From a virus: a DNA stretch of 33,971 nucleotides. The notes beneath the pieces are model-generated. The model searched no databases. It saw nothing but the letters and a program-made list of their open reading frames with translations, and was not told the DNA's origin. The translations under genes were made by a program, and so were the position numbers. The stretch lies in IMG/VR virus record IMGVR_UViG_3300037847_004030, positions 1 through 33,971 of that record. One strand, written 5' to 3'. Shown here one piece after another: positions 23,296-31,869 of this stretch (position 1 is the first letter of the stretch; every line of letters begins with the position of its first letter).

Positions 23296-23658
23296 ATGGA
23301 TAGCAATGCAGTAGGTTGTATTGCCGAATATCAATTTGGTATTGAATGTCTTAAACGAGATATAATAGTTTCCTATCCCCTAATTCATTCCTCCCTTTAT
23401 GATTGCATAGCTGACACAGGGAATAATATTTATCGCATACAGATAAAATCTACTTTACAAGATTATAGAAAACATAGAAAAACAATTCATATAGCTTGGC
23501 ATCACCCTTACGAGAAAAAAGATGTAGATTACTTTGCAATATGGGTTGATAAGTTTCAAGGCTTTTTTATATTTAAAAATGATGGTAAAAGAATGTCAGT
23601 AAGGTTAAGCCTTACAAATGATAATTCAAAATATTTTAATAACTTTGACTTTAAATAG
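23296..23658 (+). CDS. PD-(D/E)XK nuclease, insert gene
   Basis: A 120-residue single-domain protein. It has GCIAEYQFGIECLKRDIIVS, then a nuclease core YDCIAD (acidic residue) and IYRIQIKST (Q-x-K), matching the small PD-(D/E)XK group that includes intron-type and Holliday-junction-like enzymes (PDDEXK_5). It lies alone between two terminators in the head gene cluster, where no head function needs it. It could be a free-standing homing-type nuclease, a junction resolvase or an anti-competitor enzyme. The fold is likely; the target is unknown. Confidence 0.72.
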   Translation: MDSNAVGCIAEYQFGIECLKRDIIVSYPLIHSSLYDCIADTGNNIYRIQIKSTLQDYRKHRKTIHIAWHHPYEKKDVDYFAIWVDKFQGFFIFKNDGKRMSVRLSLTNDNSKYFNNFDFK

Positions 23659-23681
23659 TTTTTTCTTTCTTTATTCTTTTC

Positions 23682-23716
23682 AAAATGCACTATAAATTTT
23701 ATGGTGCATTTTTTTT
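23682..23716 (+). terminator. Intrinsic terminator after the nuclease gene
   Basis: AATGCACTATA (23684-23694) pairs with TATGGTGCATT (23700-23710) with one G-T pair and loop AATTT, flanked by A's before and T's after to 23716, so it may work in both directions. The next promoter box begins two bases later. Confidence 0.8.
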
Positions 23717-23717
23717 G

Positions 23718-23725
23718 TATTTTTG
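23718..23725 (+). promoter_or_regulatory. -7 box TATTTTTG before the connector operon
   Basis: TATTTTTG immediately after the terminator T tract; a 15-base leader (TTTTAAATAATAATT) leads to ATG 23741. It would drive the connector genes to 25506 and possibly the lysis genes. Confidence 0.5.
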
Positions 23726-23740
23726 TTTTAAATAATAATT

Positions 23741-23854
23741 ATGTTAATAGACATTTTAAGATTTTTTGGTTTAAATGAGAATCAAAATAAAAACACAAAA
23801 GAAACAAAGGAATTGAAACAAGCATATAGGCGAAAAACAAAAAAATTGAAATAA
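23741..23854 (+). CDS. Small basic protein opening the connector operon
   Basis: A 37-residue protein: a short hydrophobic start (MLIDILRFFGL) then a polar, strongly basic tail (KQAYRRKTKKLK). Its stop overlaps the connector start as TAATG and it follows a clear -7 box, so it is probably translated. Function unknown; it may serve as a translation leader for the connector gene. Confidence 0.55.
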   Translation: MLIDILRFFGLNENQNKNTKETKELKQAYRRKTKKLK

Positions 23855-24399
23855 TGAAATATTATAGTAATCCTTTAAATCGTTTTCATACACAAATTAA
23901 AATAACTGCTACAACAGGATCAGAGATTATTAATACTGCTACTGCAAAATCTTATATGAGAGTTGATACATCTGCTGATGATACTTTGATTGGTCAAATG
24001 ATTACACAAGCAAGGATTATTATCGAGAATTATATTACAAAAGATATTGTTGCAAAAACAAGAAAACTATATTTAGCAACAGTTGATGAAAGATTTGTTT
24101 TGCCATTTTCTCCTATAGCTTCTATTCAATCAATTACAGTTGATGGAACTGCAACGACTGCTTATACAAGTTATGGTCTTGATGATACAATAGTAGAGTT
24201 AGAGAGTTTACCAGCAGAAGAAGTTATTGTAAGCTACACAACTTCAGGTTTAAGTGATAGTTTTTTAATACAAGCTAACTTACAACTTGTATCTACACTT
24301 TATGATAATAGAGCAGATTTTGTAATTGGTAATATTGTAAGTGATATACCTACTGATGTAAAAAGTATTTTAAGTTCTTATAAAACAATGTTTATATAA
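23854..24399 (+). CDS. Head-tail connector (gp6/phiE125 gp8-like)
   Basis: A 181-residue adaptor that binds under the portal. It has the family pattern: AKSYMRVDTSADDTLIGQMI, TQARIIIENYITKDIV, a beta part LPFSPIASIQSITVDG with YGLDDTIVELESLP, and a final helix region ANLQLVSTLYDNRADF. It begins the standard order of connector, head closure, neck and tail terminator genes, joined by overlaps of one to four bases. Confidence 0.88.
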   Translation: MKYYSNPLNRFHTQIKITATTGSEIINTATAKSYMRVDTSADDTLIGQMITQARIIIENYITKDIVAKTRKLYLATVDERFVLPFSPIASIQSITVDGTATTAYTSYGLDDTIVELESLPAEEVIVSYTTSGLSDSFLIQANLQLVSTLYDNRADFVIGNIVSDIPTDVKSILSSYKTMFI

Positions 24400-24725
24400 T
24401 GAATCCAGGTAAATTAGATAAAAGAGTTTTAGTCAAAAGACAAAGTAAAACTGCTGATGGTTTTGGTGGGTTTACTTCATCACTTTCAACTCAAACAACA
24501 ATTTGGGCGAGTGTGAATTATACAGATGGTGATATAACAACAAAAAATGGTAAAAGAGATAGGAATTTAGTTATTGAACTTATAGTACGAAAAAAAACTG
24601 CTGATAATATTGCAACGACAGATCTGCTTGAAATAGAAAATGTAAGTGGTCAATTTCAAATAAATAGTATGTTTGATAGTAATTACAAATATTTTACATC
24701 TATAACGGCAACAAAAAGAGATTAA
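24399..24725 (+). CDS. Head closure protein (SPP1 gp16-like)
   Basis: A 108-residue head-tail joining protein. MNPGKLDKRVLVKRQSKTAD followed by GFGGFTSS, then TTIWASVNY and a late YKYFTSITATKR fit the Phage_H_T_join family. It closes the filled head below the adaptor ring. TAATG overlaps connect it to both neighbours. Confidence 0.88.
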   Translation: MNPGKLDKRVLVKRQSKTADGFGGFTSSLSTQTTIWASVNYTDGDITTKNGKRDRNLVIELIVRKKTADNIATTDLLEIENVSGQFQINSMFDSNYKYFTSITATKRD

Positions 24726-25072
24726 TGGAAATAAGAGTTAATAAATCTGATCTTCGCAAAATCGATAGGTTGTTTAGTAAACTTGAAAAAGTTAGTGAGA
24801 GAGATGCAGATATTATTATAGATAAAAATGGTTTAAGTATTGTTAGAGAAATCAAAAGACCACCAATACCAGTTGATACTGGTAATTTAAGAAACAATGT
24901 TGTGTATAATGCAAGAGAAAAAGCAATAGAATCAAAAGCACCATATTCAGGTTTTCTTGAATTTGGTACAAAGTTTCAAAAGGCACAACCATATTTCTTT
25001 AGTAAGATAAACACAGGTATAAAAAAATTAGTTTTAGATTTAAATAATGCGATTACAAGGGCTTTAAGATGA
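24725..25072 (+). CDS. HK97 gp10-like tail completion/neck protein
   Basis: A 115-residue protein with the gp10 signature: KRPPIPVDTGNLRNNVVYNA, then ESKAPYSGFLEFGTKFQKAQ and PYFFSKI. These proteins join the tail to the head. The stop overlaps the tail terminator start by four bases (25069-25072). Confidence 0.9.
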   Translation: MEIRVNKSDLRKIDRLFSKLEKVSERDADIIIDKNGLSIVREIKRPPIPVDTGNLRNNVVYNAREKAIESKAPYSGFLEFGTKFQKAQPYFFSKINTGIKKLVLDLNNAITRALR

Positions 25073-25506
25073 AAGAACCAATAAGATATATAAGACAAAA
25101 GATATTTACTCTATTAAACGGAAACGTTAGTTATGGAGGATCTAATGTGCCAGTTTACAATCGTGTTCCATCAACACAAAGTGAACCATACATAATTATC
25201 TATTCAGTTGATACTGCACAAACAAATCAAAACCAAAGTGATTTTATTGTAGAATGTATAACAAGAATAGAAGTTGTAACTGCATTTTTTTCAGATGATG
25301 GTGGTGAACTGCAAGTAAACGATATTGTAGAATCTATATTAGAATTAATAAAAACTTCTACAACTGATTTCTTTGATTTAACTTCTAACAACTTTAATGT
25401 TTTTACATCTAATGTAAATGGCATAGCATATAGTGAAGAAAATGATGATGAGAAAACTTATTACAGAGCAATCATAGATATTGCAAACAGAGTTCAACAA
25501 AATTAA
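25069..25506 (+). CDS. Tail terminator/completion protein (gp17/DUF3168-like)
   Basis: A 145-residue protein: IRYIRQKIFTLLNGNVSYGG, then VPVYNRVPSTQSEPYIII, a strand ECITRIEVVTAFF, and helix QVNDIVESILELI. This fits tail terminators that cap the tail tube and bind the neck. The usual next gene would be the major tail protein; here the lysis and fibre genes come in between, and the major tail gene begins at 33955. Confidence 0.85.
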   Translation: MKEPIRYIRQKIFTLLNGNVSYGGSNVPVYNRVPSTQSEPYIIIYSVDTAQTNQNQSDFIVECITRIEVVTAFFSDDGGELQVNDIVESILELIKTSTTDFFDLTSNNFNVFTSNVNGIAYSEENDDEKTYYRAIIDIANRVQQN

Positions 25507-25511
25507 ATAAA

Positions 25512-26006
25512 ATGACAAAGTCAAAAAAATTTAGCAAACATATAACTTGGAAAGAAGCAACAGGTTCAGCAACTGCCAAAAAATTAGAAATAGACAACAC
25601 TCCAAATGATGAGCAATTAAATAATATGCAAGATCTTGCAGAAGATTTATTTGAACCATTAAGAGAGAGGGTGGGTGAACCAATATTAATTAATAGTTTT
25701 TTTAGATGCGAAGAATTAAATAAAGCTATTTCAGGTTCAGCTACAACTTCACAACATATACAAGGTTGTGCTATTGATCTTGATGCTACAAAGATTTCTA
25801 ATTGTGAATTATTTTATATCATTAAAAATGAATTTGAATTTGATAAGCTAATATGGGAGTTAGGAGATGACAACAATCCTGCTTGGATTCACGTTAGTTA
25901 TGTTAAAGGTAAAAATCGTGGTCTTGTATATCAAGCAAAAAGAAAATCTGGTAAAGGTTTTACTACATACCATATATTTAATTTAGACCAAGTAGAAGAT
26001 GAGTAA
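25512..26006 (+). CDS. Endolysin, M15-family peptidase
   Basis: A 164-residue cell wall hydrolase. It contains LRERVGEPILINSFFRCEEL and the zinc set SQH82 ... AID89LD and W-I-H127-VSY, as in M15 D-Ala/L-Ala-D-Glu endopeptidases that cut peptide cross-links. There is no signal peptide, so it would need a holin; the next gene provides one. The start at 25512 is the only ATG near the reading frame's conserved part. Confidence 0.9.
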   Translation: MTKSKKFSKHITWKEATGSATAKKLEIDNTPNDEQLNNMQDLAEDLFEPLRERVGEPILINSFFRCEELNKAISGSATTSQHIQGCAIDLDATKISNCELFYIIKNEFEFDKLIWELGDDNNPAWIHVSYVKGKNRGLVYQAKRKSGKGFTTYHIFNLDQVEDE

Positions 26007-26454
26007 GCAAAAAAAGAAATTAAAAGATACTGCAGTAGGTAAGTTTTTATCAGGTGCAGGTTCTTCTATTGTAGATTCATTAGGAGATGTTCTTCCTGAC
26101 AAAGGTGTTTTTGGGCTTGTAAAAAACCTTATAAAAAAAGATCCAGTATTGCCACCAGAAGATAAAGAAAAGGCATTAGCACTTTTAAATCAAGACACAA
26201 TAGAAATGCAAGAAGTATCTAAAAGATGGGCAAGTGATATGCAAAGTGATTCTTGGCTATCTAAAAACACAAGACCAATGGCTTTAATATTTCTTACAGT
26301 TTCAATGGTGTTGTTAATATTTGTTGATTCAAGTGGTATTGAATTTAGTGTTGATAGTGGTTGGATTGATCTTTTAAAAAGTTTACTTATTACCGTCTAT
26401 GTAGCTTACTTTGGTTCAAGAGGTGCAGAGAAGTTTAAAAGCATAAGTAAATAA
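25999..26454 (+). CDS. Holin, 3-TM (GTA-holin) type
   Basis: A 151-residue protein overlapping the endolysin stop by eight bases. The pattern VSKRWASDMQSDSWLSKNTR, then PMALIFLTVSMVLLIFVDS and LLKSLLITVYVAYFGSRGAE with EKFKS fits the three-TM holin family (PF11351). Two clear membrane helices are visible; the third is weak. It should form the lesion that releases the endolysin. The N-terminal 90 residues are soluble and helical, longer than a minimal holin. Confidence 0.82.
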   Translation: MSKQKKKLKDTAVGKFLSGAGSSIVDSLGDVLPDKGVFGLVKNLIKKDPVLPPEDKEKALALLNQDTIEMQEVSKRWASDMQSDSWLSKNTRPMALIFLTVSMVLLIFVDSSGIEFSVDSGWIDLLKSLLITVYVAYFGSRGAEKFKSISK

Positions 26455-26594
26455 TGGCAAAAATTAGGCGACCAAAATTATTTGCTAAAGTAGATAAACC
26501 AAAAAAAAAGCGACCTGGAGTGCATTCAAAAAATGCAAGTAGAAGTCAATCAGCTTATAAAAAAAAATACAGAGGACAAGGTAGAAAACATTAA
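26454..26594 (+). CDS. Small, strongly basic protein
   Basis: A 46-residue protein with about 17 Lys or Arg and few acidic residues: KVDKPKKKRPGVHSKNASRS, then YKKKYRGQGRKH. It starts in TAATG overlap with the holin gene. The sequence would bind DNA or RNA or membranes. Similar short KKKRPG... RGQGR proteins are known to me from marine phages, without known function. It could be a packaged, DNA-condensing protein; this is inference. Confidence 0.65.
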   Translation: MAKIRRPKLFAKVDKPKKKRPGVHSKNASRSQSAYKKKYRGQGRKH

Positions 26595-26606
26595 TTATTA
26601 ATTTAG

Positions 26607-26614
26607 TATTTTTG
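26607..26614 (+). promoter_or_regulatory. -7 box TATTTTTG before the appendage genes
   Basis: TATTTTTG followed by a 17-base A/T leader (TATTAAAATTAATAATA) and ATG 26632. It opens the appendage operon (26632-33072), which follows without clear terminators. Confidence 0.5.
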
Positions 26615-26631
26615 TATTAAAATTAATAATA

Positions 26632-26904
26632 ATGGCAACAGATTTATATTTCACAGGTGATTTTCAAAATGCTGCCTTTGGACACAAAGGTTTAAGAATT
26701 TTAGGTGCAGGGGAAAGTTCAGCAGGTTCAGAGAAATTTTTAGCAATTCAAGTAGTTGCAGATGCACAAGTTGATTTTACAAGTGCAGCAAGTGCAGGTG
26801 ATACTACAATTACTAATTTAGAATTAGAAGCAGGTTTTATTATTTATGGTAATTTGACTTCTATAACAGTTGATAGTGGAAAAATAGTAGCTTATTTACA
26901 ATGA
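26632..26904 (+). CDS. Small beta-rich structural protein
   Basis: A 90-residue protein: MATDLYFTGDFQNAAFGHKG, a Ser/Ala/Gly-rich middle (DFTSAASAGDTTITNLELEA) and IIYGNLTSITVDSGKIVAYL. All-beta composition, lack of Cys and a promoter of its own suggest a virion decoration or appendage protein. No family recognised. Its stop overlaps the next start as ATGA. Confidence 0.6.
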   Translation: MATDLYFTGDFQNAAFGHKGLRILGAGESSAGSEKFLAIQVVADAQVDFTSAASAGDTTITNLELEAGFIIYGNLTSITVDSGKIVAYLQ

Positions 26905-27026
26905 TAGGATTATTAAATACATTAGCAACTGTATCACAAAAATTAAAATCTCACGTTGAGAAATATTGGAATGAATGGTTTGTAAATTGGGAAAGCGAAA
27001 ATACAGATTGGGATAAAGCACAATAA
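26901..27026 (+). CDS. Small Trp-rich amphipathic protein
   Basis: A 41-residue ORF in ATGA overlap with the gene before it and 11 bases before the next. It has a hydrophobic start (MIGLLNTLATVSQKL) and then four Trp (KYWNEWFVNWESENTDWDK). Overlap with the upstream gene supports translation. It recalls the tiny protein at 33821-33925 (QKL/R then Trp pattern). Function unknown. Confidence 0.5.
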   Translation: MIGLLNTLATVSQKLKSHVEKYWNEWFVNWESENTDWDKAQ

Positions 27027-27037
27027 ATTAAAATAAT

Positions 27038-27964
27038 ATGGCAAGTTTAACAGGTAATAAAATAAAAGATACTTATACATCACTACTTAAAGTTGGTGAT
27101 AATGGTGCAATAGACAGTTCAGCACAAGCACTTACAGATGGTGCAGGAAATTCTCTTGGACTTACATTAACAAATGCAGGTGTTATTGTTTCATCAACAA
27201 ATGGAACTTTAATAGGTACATCTGATACAAATGTAGTTGGTGCTTCACTTTTAAATATTAGTGGTAATGGTACTGCAGGTCAATTAATTCAATCAGATGG
27301 TGATGGATCATTTAGTTATACAGATGCTGCAAGTGGAGATATTACTGGAGTAACGGCAGGAGATGGATTGTCAGGTGGAGGTTCGAGTGGTGCAGTAACT
27401 TTAAGCTTAGATTCATCAACTCCTAATTCTTTTACTGCAGGAGGTAATGGTTCTTCTGGAGGTGTAACATTAGCAGATGGTGATGTTCAAGTAAGAACTG
27501 GTACAGGTAGTGTAGCGAAAATTAAAATGTATTGTGAAAGTTCTAATGCACATTTTCAAACAATACAAGCAGCACCTCATAGTGCAGCAAGTTCAGCAGT
27601 ATTAACTTTACCTACTGCAACAGGTACTCTTGTAGCAACAGGAGATACATCAAGTGTATCGTTAGGAATGTTAGCAGCTAATTTTAAATCAATCGTTGCA
27701 CTTTCAGGAACAGAGGTTAATTGGGCAAATGGACAAGTTTTTACAAAAACATTATCAGGCAACACTACATTAACATTTACAGGTGTTCAAACAGGTATGC
27801 AAATTAATTTAGTAATAAGTGGTAATTATACTTTAACTTTACCATCAAGTGTTAAAGAATTAACAAATGCTTCTACTTATGATGGAAGTGGGGAAAATTT
27901 AATATCAATAGTATCAACAAATGGTGCGACTGAACAATTCGCAACAATCAATAAAGTAGCATAA
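27038..27964 (+). CDS. Tail fibre-like structural protein
   Basis: A 308-residue Gly/Ser/Thr-rich protein. The N-terminus MASLTGNKIKDTYTSLLKVG followed by DNGAIDSS recalls the start of marine phage fibre proteins. The middle is a repetitive beta region (ITGVTAGDGLSGGGSSGAVT, LTLPTATGTLVATGDTSS) and the C-terminus reads LTLPSSVKEL, typical of small fibre tips. It probably forms part of the appendages with the 28448 gene. Exact role unknown. Confidence 0.7.
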   Translation: MASLTGNKIKDTYTSLLKVGDNGAIDSSAQALTDGAGNSLGLTLTNAGVIVSSTNGTLIGTSDTNVVGASLLNISGNGTAGQLIQSDGDGSFSYTDAASGDITGVTAGDGLSGGGSSGAVTLSLDSSTPNSFTAGGNGSSGGVTLADGDVQVRTGTGSVAKIKMYCESSNAHFQTIQAAPHSAASSAVLTLPTATGTLVATGDTSSVSLGMLAANFKSIVALSGTEVNWANGQVFTKTLSGNTTLTFTGVQTGMQINLVISGNYTLTLPSSVKELTNASTYDGSGENLISIVSTNGATEQFATINKVA

Positions 27965-27965
27965 T

Positions 27966-28448
27966 ATGAAAGCAGTAAATAACAACGGAGAAATTACTTT
28001 TTATCAGTCAGTACCAAATTCATTTAGGTCATCAACAGGATTACATTATAATGTTCAAAATTGGTCTGAACAAGATATGAAAGACAATGGATTGTTTGAT
28101 GTAATTATAGAAGATGGTTTTGATAGTAGAATACACGATTTAGGTGAGATCTATTGGGATACAGAAGCTACTGTATTTAGAAAAGATAAGATTAATAAAA
28201 CTTGGTCGCAATCATTAACAGATTTAAAAGCACAACAAATTAACAATTTTAAAAGTCAAATTGGGAGTAAACTTGCTGAAACAGATTGGTATATAATTAG
28301 AAATGCAGATAGTGGTGCAGAAGTACCATCTGAAATTACAGATGCAAGAGCAGCATTAAGAACTCAATCTGACACAGTAGAAAATGAAATCAATGCTAAA
28401 ACTACTAAAGCAGCAGTTATGAGTTATGATTTCCCAAACATTGACTAA
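27966..28448 (+). CDS. Fibre-associated protein, possible fibre assembly chaperone
   Basis: A 160-residue protein between two fibre genes. The C-terminal half, with LAETDWYIIRNADSGAEVPS and ITDARAALRTQSDTVENEI, follows the pattern of short tail fibre assembly proteins: a TDW motif, a Pro-containing turn and an R-x2-L helix. The N-terminal half has ITFYQSVPNSFR, YNVQNWSEQDM and an acidic strand region. It ends in TAATG overlap with the giant fibre gene, as fits a chaperone or connector for that fibre. Function inferred. Confidence 0.55.
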   Translation: MKAVNNNGEITFYQSVPNSFRSSTGLHYNVQNWSEQDMKDNGLFDVIIEDGFDSRIHDLGEIYWDTEATVFRKDKINKTWSQSLTDLKAQQINNFKSQIGSKLAETDWYIIRNADSGAEVPSEITDARAALRTQSDTVENEINAKTTKAAVMSYDFPNID

Positions 28449-31400
28449 TGGCAGTAAACAAAAGACTTATAGGTGCAGGTGCTACAGGAAGTTCTGCATT
28501 AGTACCGAGTGATAATTTTAAAGTAATAAAATACACAGGTACTGGTGCTTCTCGTTCAGTTTCAGTCGGATTTCAACCTGATTTTGTTTGGATTAAACAT
28601 ATAGGTGGAACAGGTTCACATTCGTGGACAGATTCTTCAAGAGGTAACAATTTAGTTTTACAATCAAATGAAACTTCAACAGAAGCAAGTGGTCAAATAA
28701 CTTTAGATAGTGATGGATTTACAATTGGTAATGATAATGCTTTAAGAAATACTAATGGAGAGGAATATGTAGCTTGGTGTTGGAAAGCAAACGGAGGAAC
28801 TACAAGCAGCAATTCTGATGGCAGTATTACATCAACAGTACAAGCTAATGCAGATTTAGGATTTAGCATAGTTCTTTATCAGGGAACTCAATCAAGTGCT
28901 ACTGTCGGACATGGTTTAGGAATTGCGCCAAAATTAGTAATTACAAAATCGAGAGGTACTGCTCAAGGGTGGCCGACTTTAATTGTTGGTTCAGATGGAA
29001 CTGTATATGGTGGTACCAGATTAAATGAATCAAATGCTAACAGTTCAGGTAATGGTACAGGTTTCTTTCAAAATGCTGCACCTACAACAAGTGTTTTTTC
29101 ATTAGGTGCAAGTGATGAAAGTAATCCAAATGGAACGAATACAATTGCATATTGTTTCGCAGATGTTGATGGTTATCAAAAAATTGGTTCATATACAGGA
29201 ACAGGAAGTGCAAGTGATAGACCTATTATTGAAACAGGATTTGAACCTGCTTTTGTAATGATAAAAAATGTAAGTTCTACGGGTTCTTGGATGATACACG
29301 ATAATGCAAGAAACACAACAAACCCAAGAGATAAATATTTAAGAGCAGATGCAAATAATGCAGAGGGATCTGCTGCTGAATTTGGATTAGATTTTTTGAG
29401 TAATGGTTTTCAAATAGGACCAACAACTAATTATCATTGGAACACAAGTGGTAATACATATATTTATTTGGCAGTAGCTGCAGATCCTGACACAGAAGCA
29501 CCAACACTTGCAAGTAGTTTTAATGCGGAACTTTATACAGGTAATGCAACTAATAATAATGTAAATATAGGTTTTGATTCAGGTTTAACTTGGATTAAAA
29601 ATAGAACAGATGCAGGTTCTTATCATATTTTATTTGATGTAGTTAGAGGTTTAAATCAAGTAATCCATTCAGGTCGTGACCAGGCACAGCAAGGAAGTAG
29701 TAATAATTTTAGTTATGAGAATGGTGTTTTATCGTTTGATGGTTCAACAACTTGGGGAAATAAATTAGCAAGTGATTATGTCGCCTGGAATTGGAAAGCT
29801 AATGATAATGAACCTACGATTTTACCTAATACAGAATTATCATCTTTAATATCTAAATATAAATTTGAAGATAATGCAAATGACAGTTATGGAAACAACA
29901 ATGGAACTGCTTCTAATTTATCTTATGTTTCAGGGAAGTTTGGTAATGCAGCAGATTTTAATGGAACAAGTAGTAAAATATTATATCCACAAGCTGCACC
30001 TTTTAATGATTCTAATACTATTTTAGCAATTAGTGTTTGGGTTAAACTTGATGCTGCTTCAGATGAGTTTGTGGTAATGAGTGCATCTTCAACATCTGAC
30101 CAAAGTGATTATGGTCTTTTAATTGTTGGTGGGAATAGACCAGGTAGAGTGTTTTTAAGTGATGCACCAAGTAATGCTAATGAATATCAAGCAACTTTTG
30201 GTTCAAGTAATAATACAAATTGGAATCATTATGTATGGCAATTGAGTGCAAGTGGTGGAATTGAATTATGGTATAATGGCACAAAACAAACGAGAACAAC
30301 ATTAGTTTCGAGTGGTTCTATGGATGAAACAAAATGGTTTGGTGATCTAACTTATGCAACAAGTGTTCAATGGGCAACTGGTATTAACAGAGTTGTAACA
30401 ACTGCATATTCTGATGGTTCAATCGATCAAATGAGATTATTTAATGCTGAATTAACATCTTCTGAAATAAGTGATTTATACAATGAAGGTCTTGAAGCAT
30501 TAGTTAGTGCAAATGCTAATGCAGGATTTAGTATAGTTAAATTTGATGGTGGTGGTTCTGTAAATAATGTACCACATGGATTATCAGCTGCACCTGAAAT
30601 GATTTTATACAAAAGATTAGATTCAGCAGGTGATTGGCAGGTTTATCATATATCTATTGGTAATGGTAATAAATTAACTTTAAATTCTTCTGCTGCATCT
30701 TCAAGTACTTCAAGATTTAATAGTACAAGTCCTACTGCAACAAATTTTACATTTAACAGTTCAAGTTATACAGGTAATATAATTGCCTATTGTTTTCATT
30801 CTGTTACAGGATACAGCAAGTTTGGAAGTTATGCAGGTAATGGAAGCACTAATGCTATAACAACAGGATTTAAACCTGACTTTGTATTTATCAAAGTTTA
30901 CGACAATACTGATCAATGGGTTATAATAGATAGTCGTAGAGGTGGCACAAAAATATTACAACCAAATTTAAATGCTGCTGAAAGTACAGAATCAGGTGTA
31001 AATGTAAGTTTTACATCAACAGGATTTACACACACAGGTAGTGGTGGTGGAATTGGTCAAGTAAATTCAAGTGGAAGTAATTATATATATTGGGCAGTAG
31101 CTAAAAATGTACCAAGCAATACAACTCTTGCAGATAGCTTTAATGTAACACGATATAGTGGAAATGGTGGAACAAAATCGATTACAGGTCTTGGTTTTAG
31201 ACCTGACTTTTTGTGGATAAAAAACAGAACATCATCTGCACAGGGGCATATAATTCAAGACACTTTAAGAGCTGCAGGTTCTACTAAAGTTTTATTTACT
31301 TCAGAAAGTTCAGCAGAGGGTACTTATGGTCAATATGGTCATACATCTACTTTTGATTCTGATGGATTTACTGTTGTAAATGGTTCAGGAGAACACACAA

Positions 31401-31837
31401 ATACTTCTGCGGAAAATTATGTTGCCTGGTGTTGGAAAGCAGGTAATAATTGGGAATCTAATTTAGATGGTTCAATTCCAAGTGTGGTAAATGCAAATAC
31501 TGCAAATGGATTCAGTATAATTAAATATACAGGTACATCTGCAAGTAGCCAATCAGTTGGACACGGTTTAAATTCTACTCCTGAACTTGTAATGATTAAA
31601 AATTTAGATGCTTCAGAGGGTTGGATTGTTTGGGCGACAGGTTTTGGAACATCAAATTGGTTAGAATTAAATTCAAATGTAGCTTATAATCAAGATAATG
31701 CAGGTTGGGGTGGTACACACAGTTCTACAGTTGTAAACTTACAGAATGGTGGTGCAGCTCGTTCAAGTGCTAATGGAGTAGATTACATAGCTTATTGTTG
31801 GCATTCAGTATCAGGGTTTAGCAAGATTGGATTTTAA
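28448..31837 (+). CDS. Giant repeat fibre with LamG-like insert, 5' part of a split gene
   Basis: A 1129-residue fibre of three repeated modules. Module A runs from a YTG/GFxPDFVWIK start to YVAWCWKA; B from GFSIVKYTGT, VGHGL to IAYCxHSVxGYSKIG; C from SYTGNGS, PDFVFIK to YIYxAVA. The order is A-B-C, A, LamG-like insert, B-C, A-B. The insert at about 465-680 has LISKYKFEDNANDSYGNNNG, VSGKFGNAADFNG, WNHYVWQL and IDQMRLFNAELTSSEISDLY, a concanavalin-like fold often binding sugars. The modules match the DUF7483-type repeats of marine phages. The frame stops right after GFSKIG, where module C should begin; its remainder is in the next gene. Confidence 0.82.
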   Translation: MAVNKRLIGAGATGSSALVPSDNFKVIKYTGTGASRSVSVGFQPDFVWIKHIGGTGSHSWTDSSRGNNLVLQSNETSTEASGQITLDSDGFTIGNDNALRNTNGEEYVAWCWKANGGTTSSNSDGSITSTVQANADLGFSIVLYQGTQSSATVGHGLGIAPKLVITKSRGTAQGWPTLIVGSDGTVYGGTRLNESNANSSGNGTGFFQNAAPTTSVFSLGASDESNPNGTNTIAYCFADVDGYQKIGSYTGTGSASDRPIIETGFEPAFVMIKNVSSTGSWMIHDNARNTTNPRDKYLRADANNAEGSAAEFGLDFLSNGFQIGPTTNYHWNTSGNTYIYLAVAADPDTEAPTLASSFNAELYTGNATNNNVNIGFDSGLTWIKNRTDAGSYHILFDVVRGLNQVIHSGRDQAQQGSSNNFSYENGVLSFDGSTTWGNKLASDYVAWNWKANDNEPTILPNTELSSLISKYKFEDNANDSYGNNNGTASNLSYVSGKFGNAADFNGTSSKILYPQAAPFNDSNTILAISVWVKLDAASDEFVVMSASSTSDQSDYGLLIVGGNRPGRVFLSDAPSNANEYQATFGSSNNTNWNHYVWQLSASGGIELWYNGTKQTRTTLVSSGSMDETKWFGDLTYATSVQWATGINRVVTTAYSDGSIDQMRLFNAELTSSEISDLYNEGLEALVSANANAGFSIVKFDGGGSVNNVPHGLSAAPEMILYKRLDSAGDWQVYHISIGNGNKLTLNSSAASSSTSRFNSTSPTATNFTFNSSSYTGNIIAYCFHSVTGYSKFGSYAGNGSTNAITTGFKPDFVFIKVYDNTDQWVIIDSRRGGTKILQPNLNAAESTESGVNVSFTSTGFTHTGSGGGIGQVNSSGSNYIYWAVAKNVPSNTTLADSFNVTRYSGNGGTKSITGLGFRPDFLWIKNRTSSAQGHIIQDTLRAAGSTKVLFTSESSAEGTYGQYGHTSTFDSDGFTVVNGSGEHTNTSAENYVAWCWKAGNNWESNLDGSIPSVVNANTANGFSIIKYTGTSASSQSVGHGLNSTPELVMIKNLDASEGWIVWATGFGTSNWLELNSNVAYNQDNAGWGGTHSSTVVNLQNGGAARSSANGVDYIAYCWHSVSGFSKIGF

Positions 31838-31869
31838 CAAAAAGATATGACACAACAGATAACTGGAGA

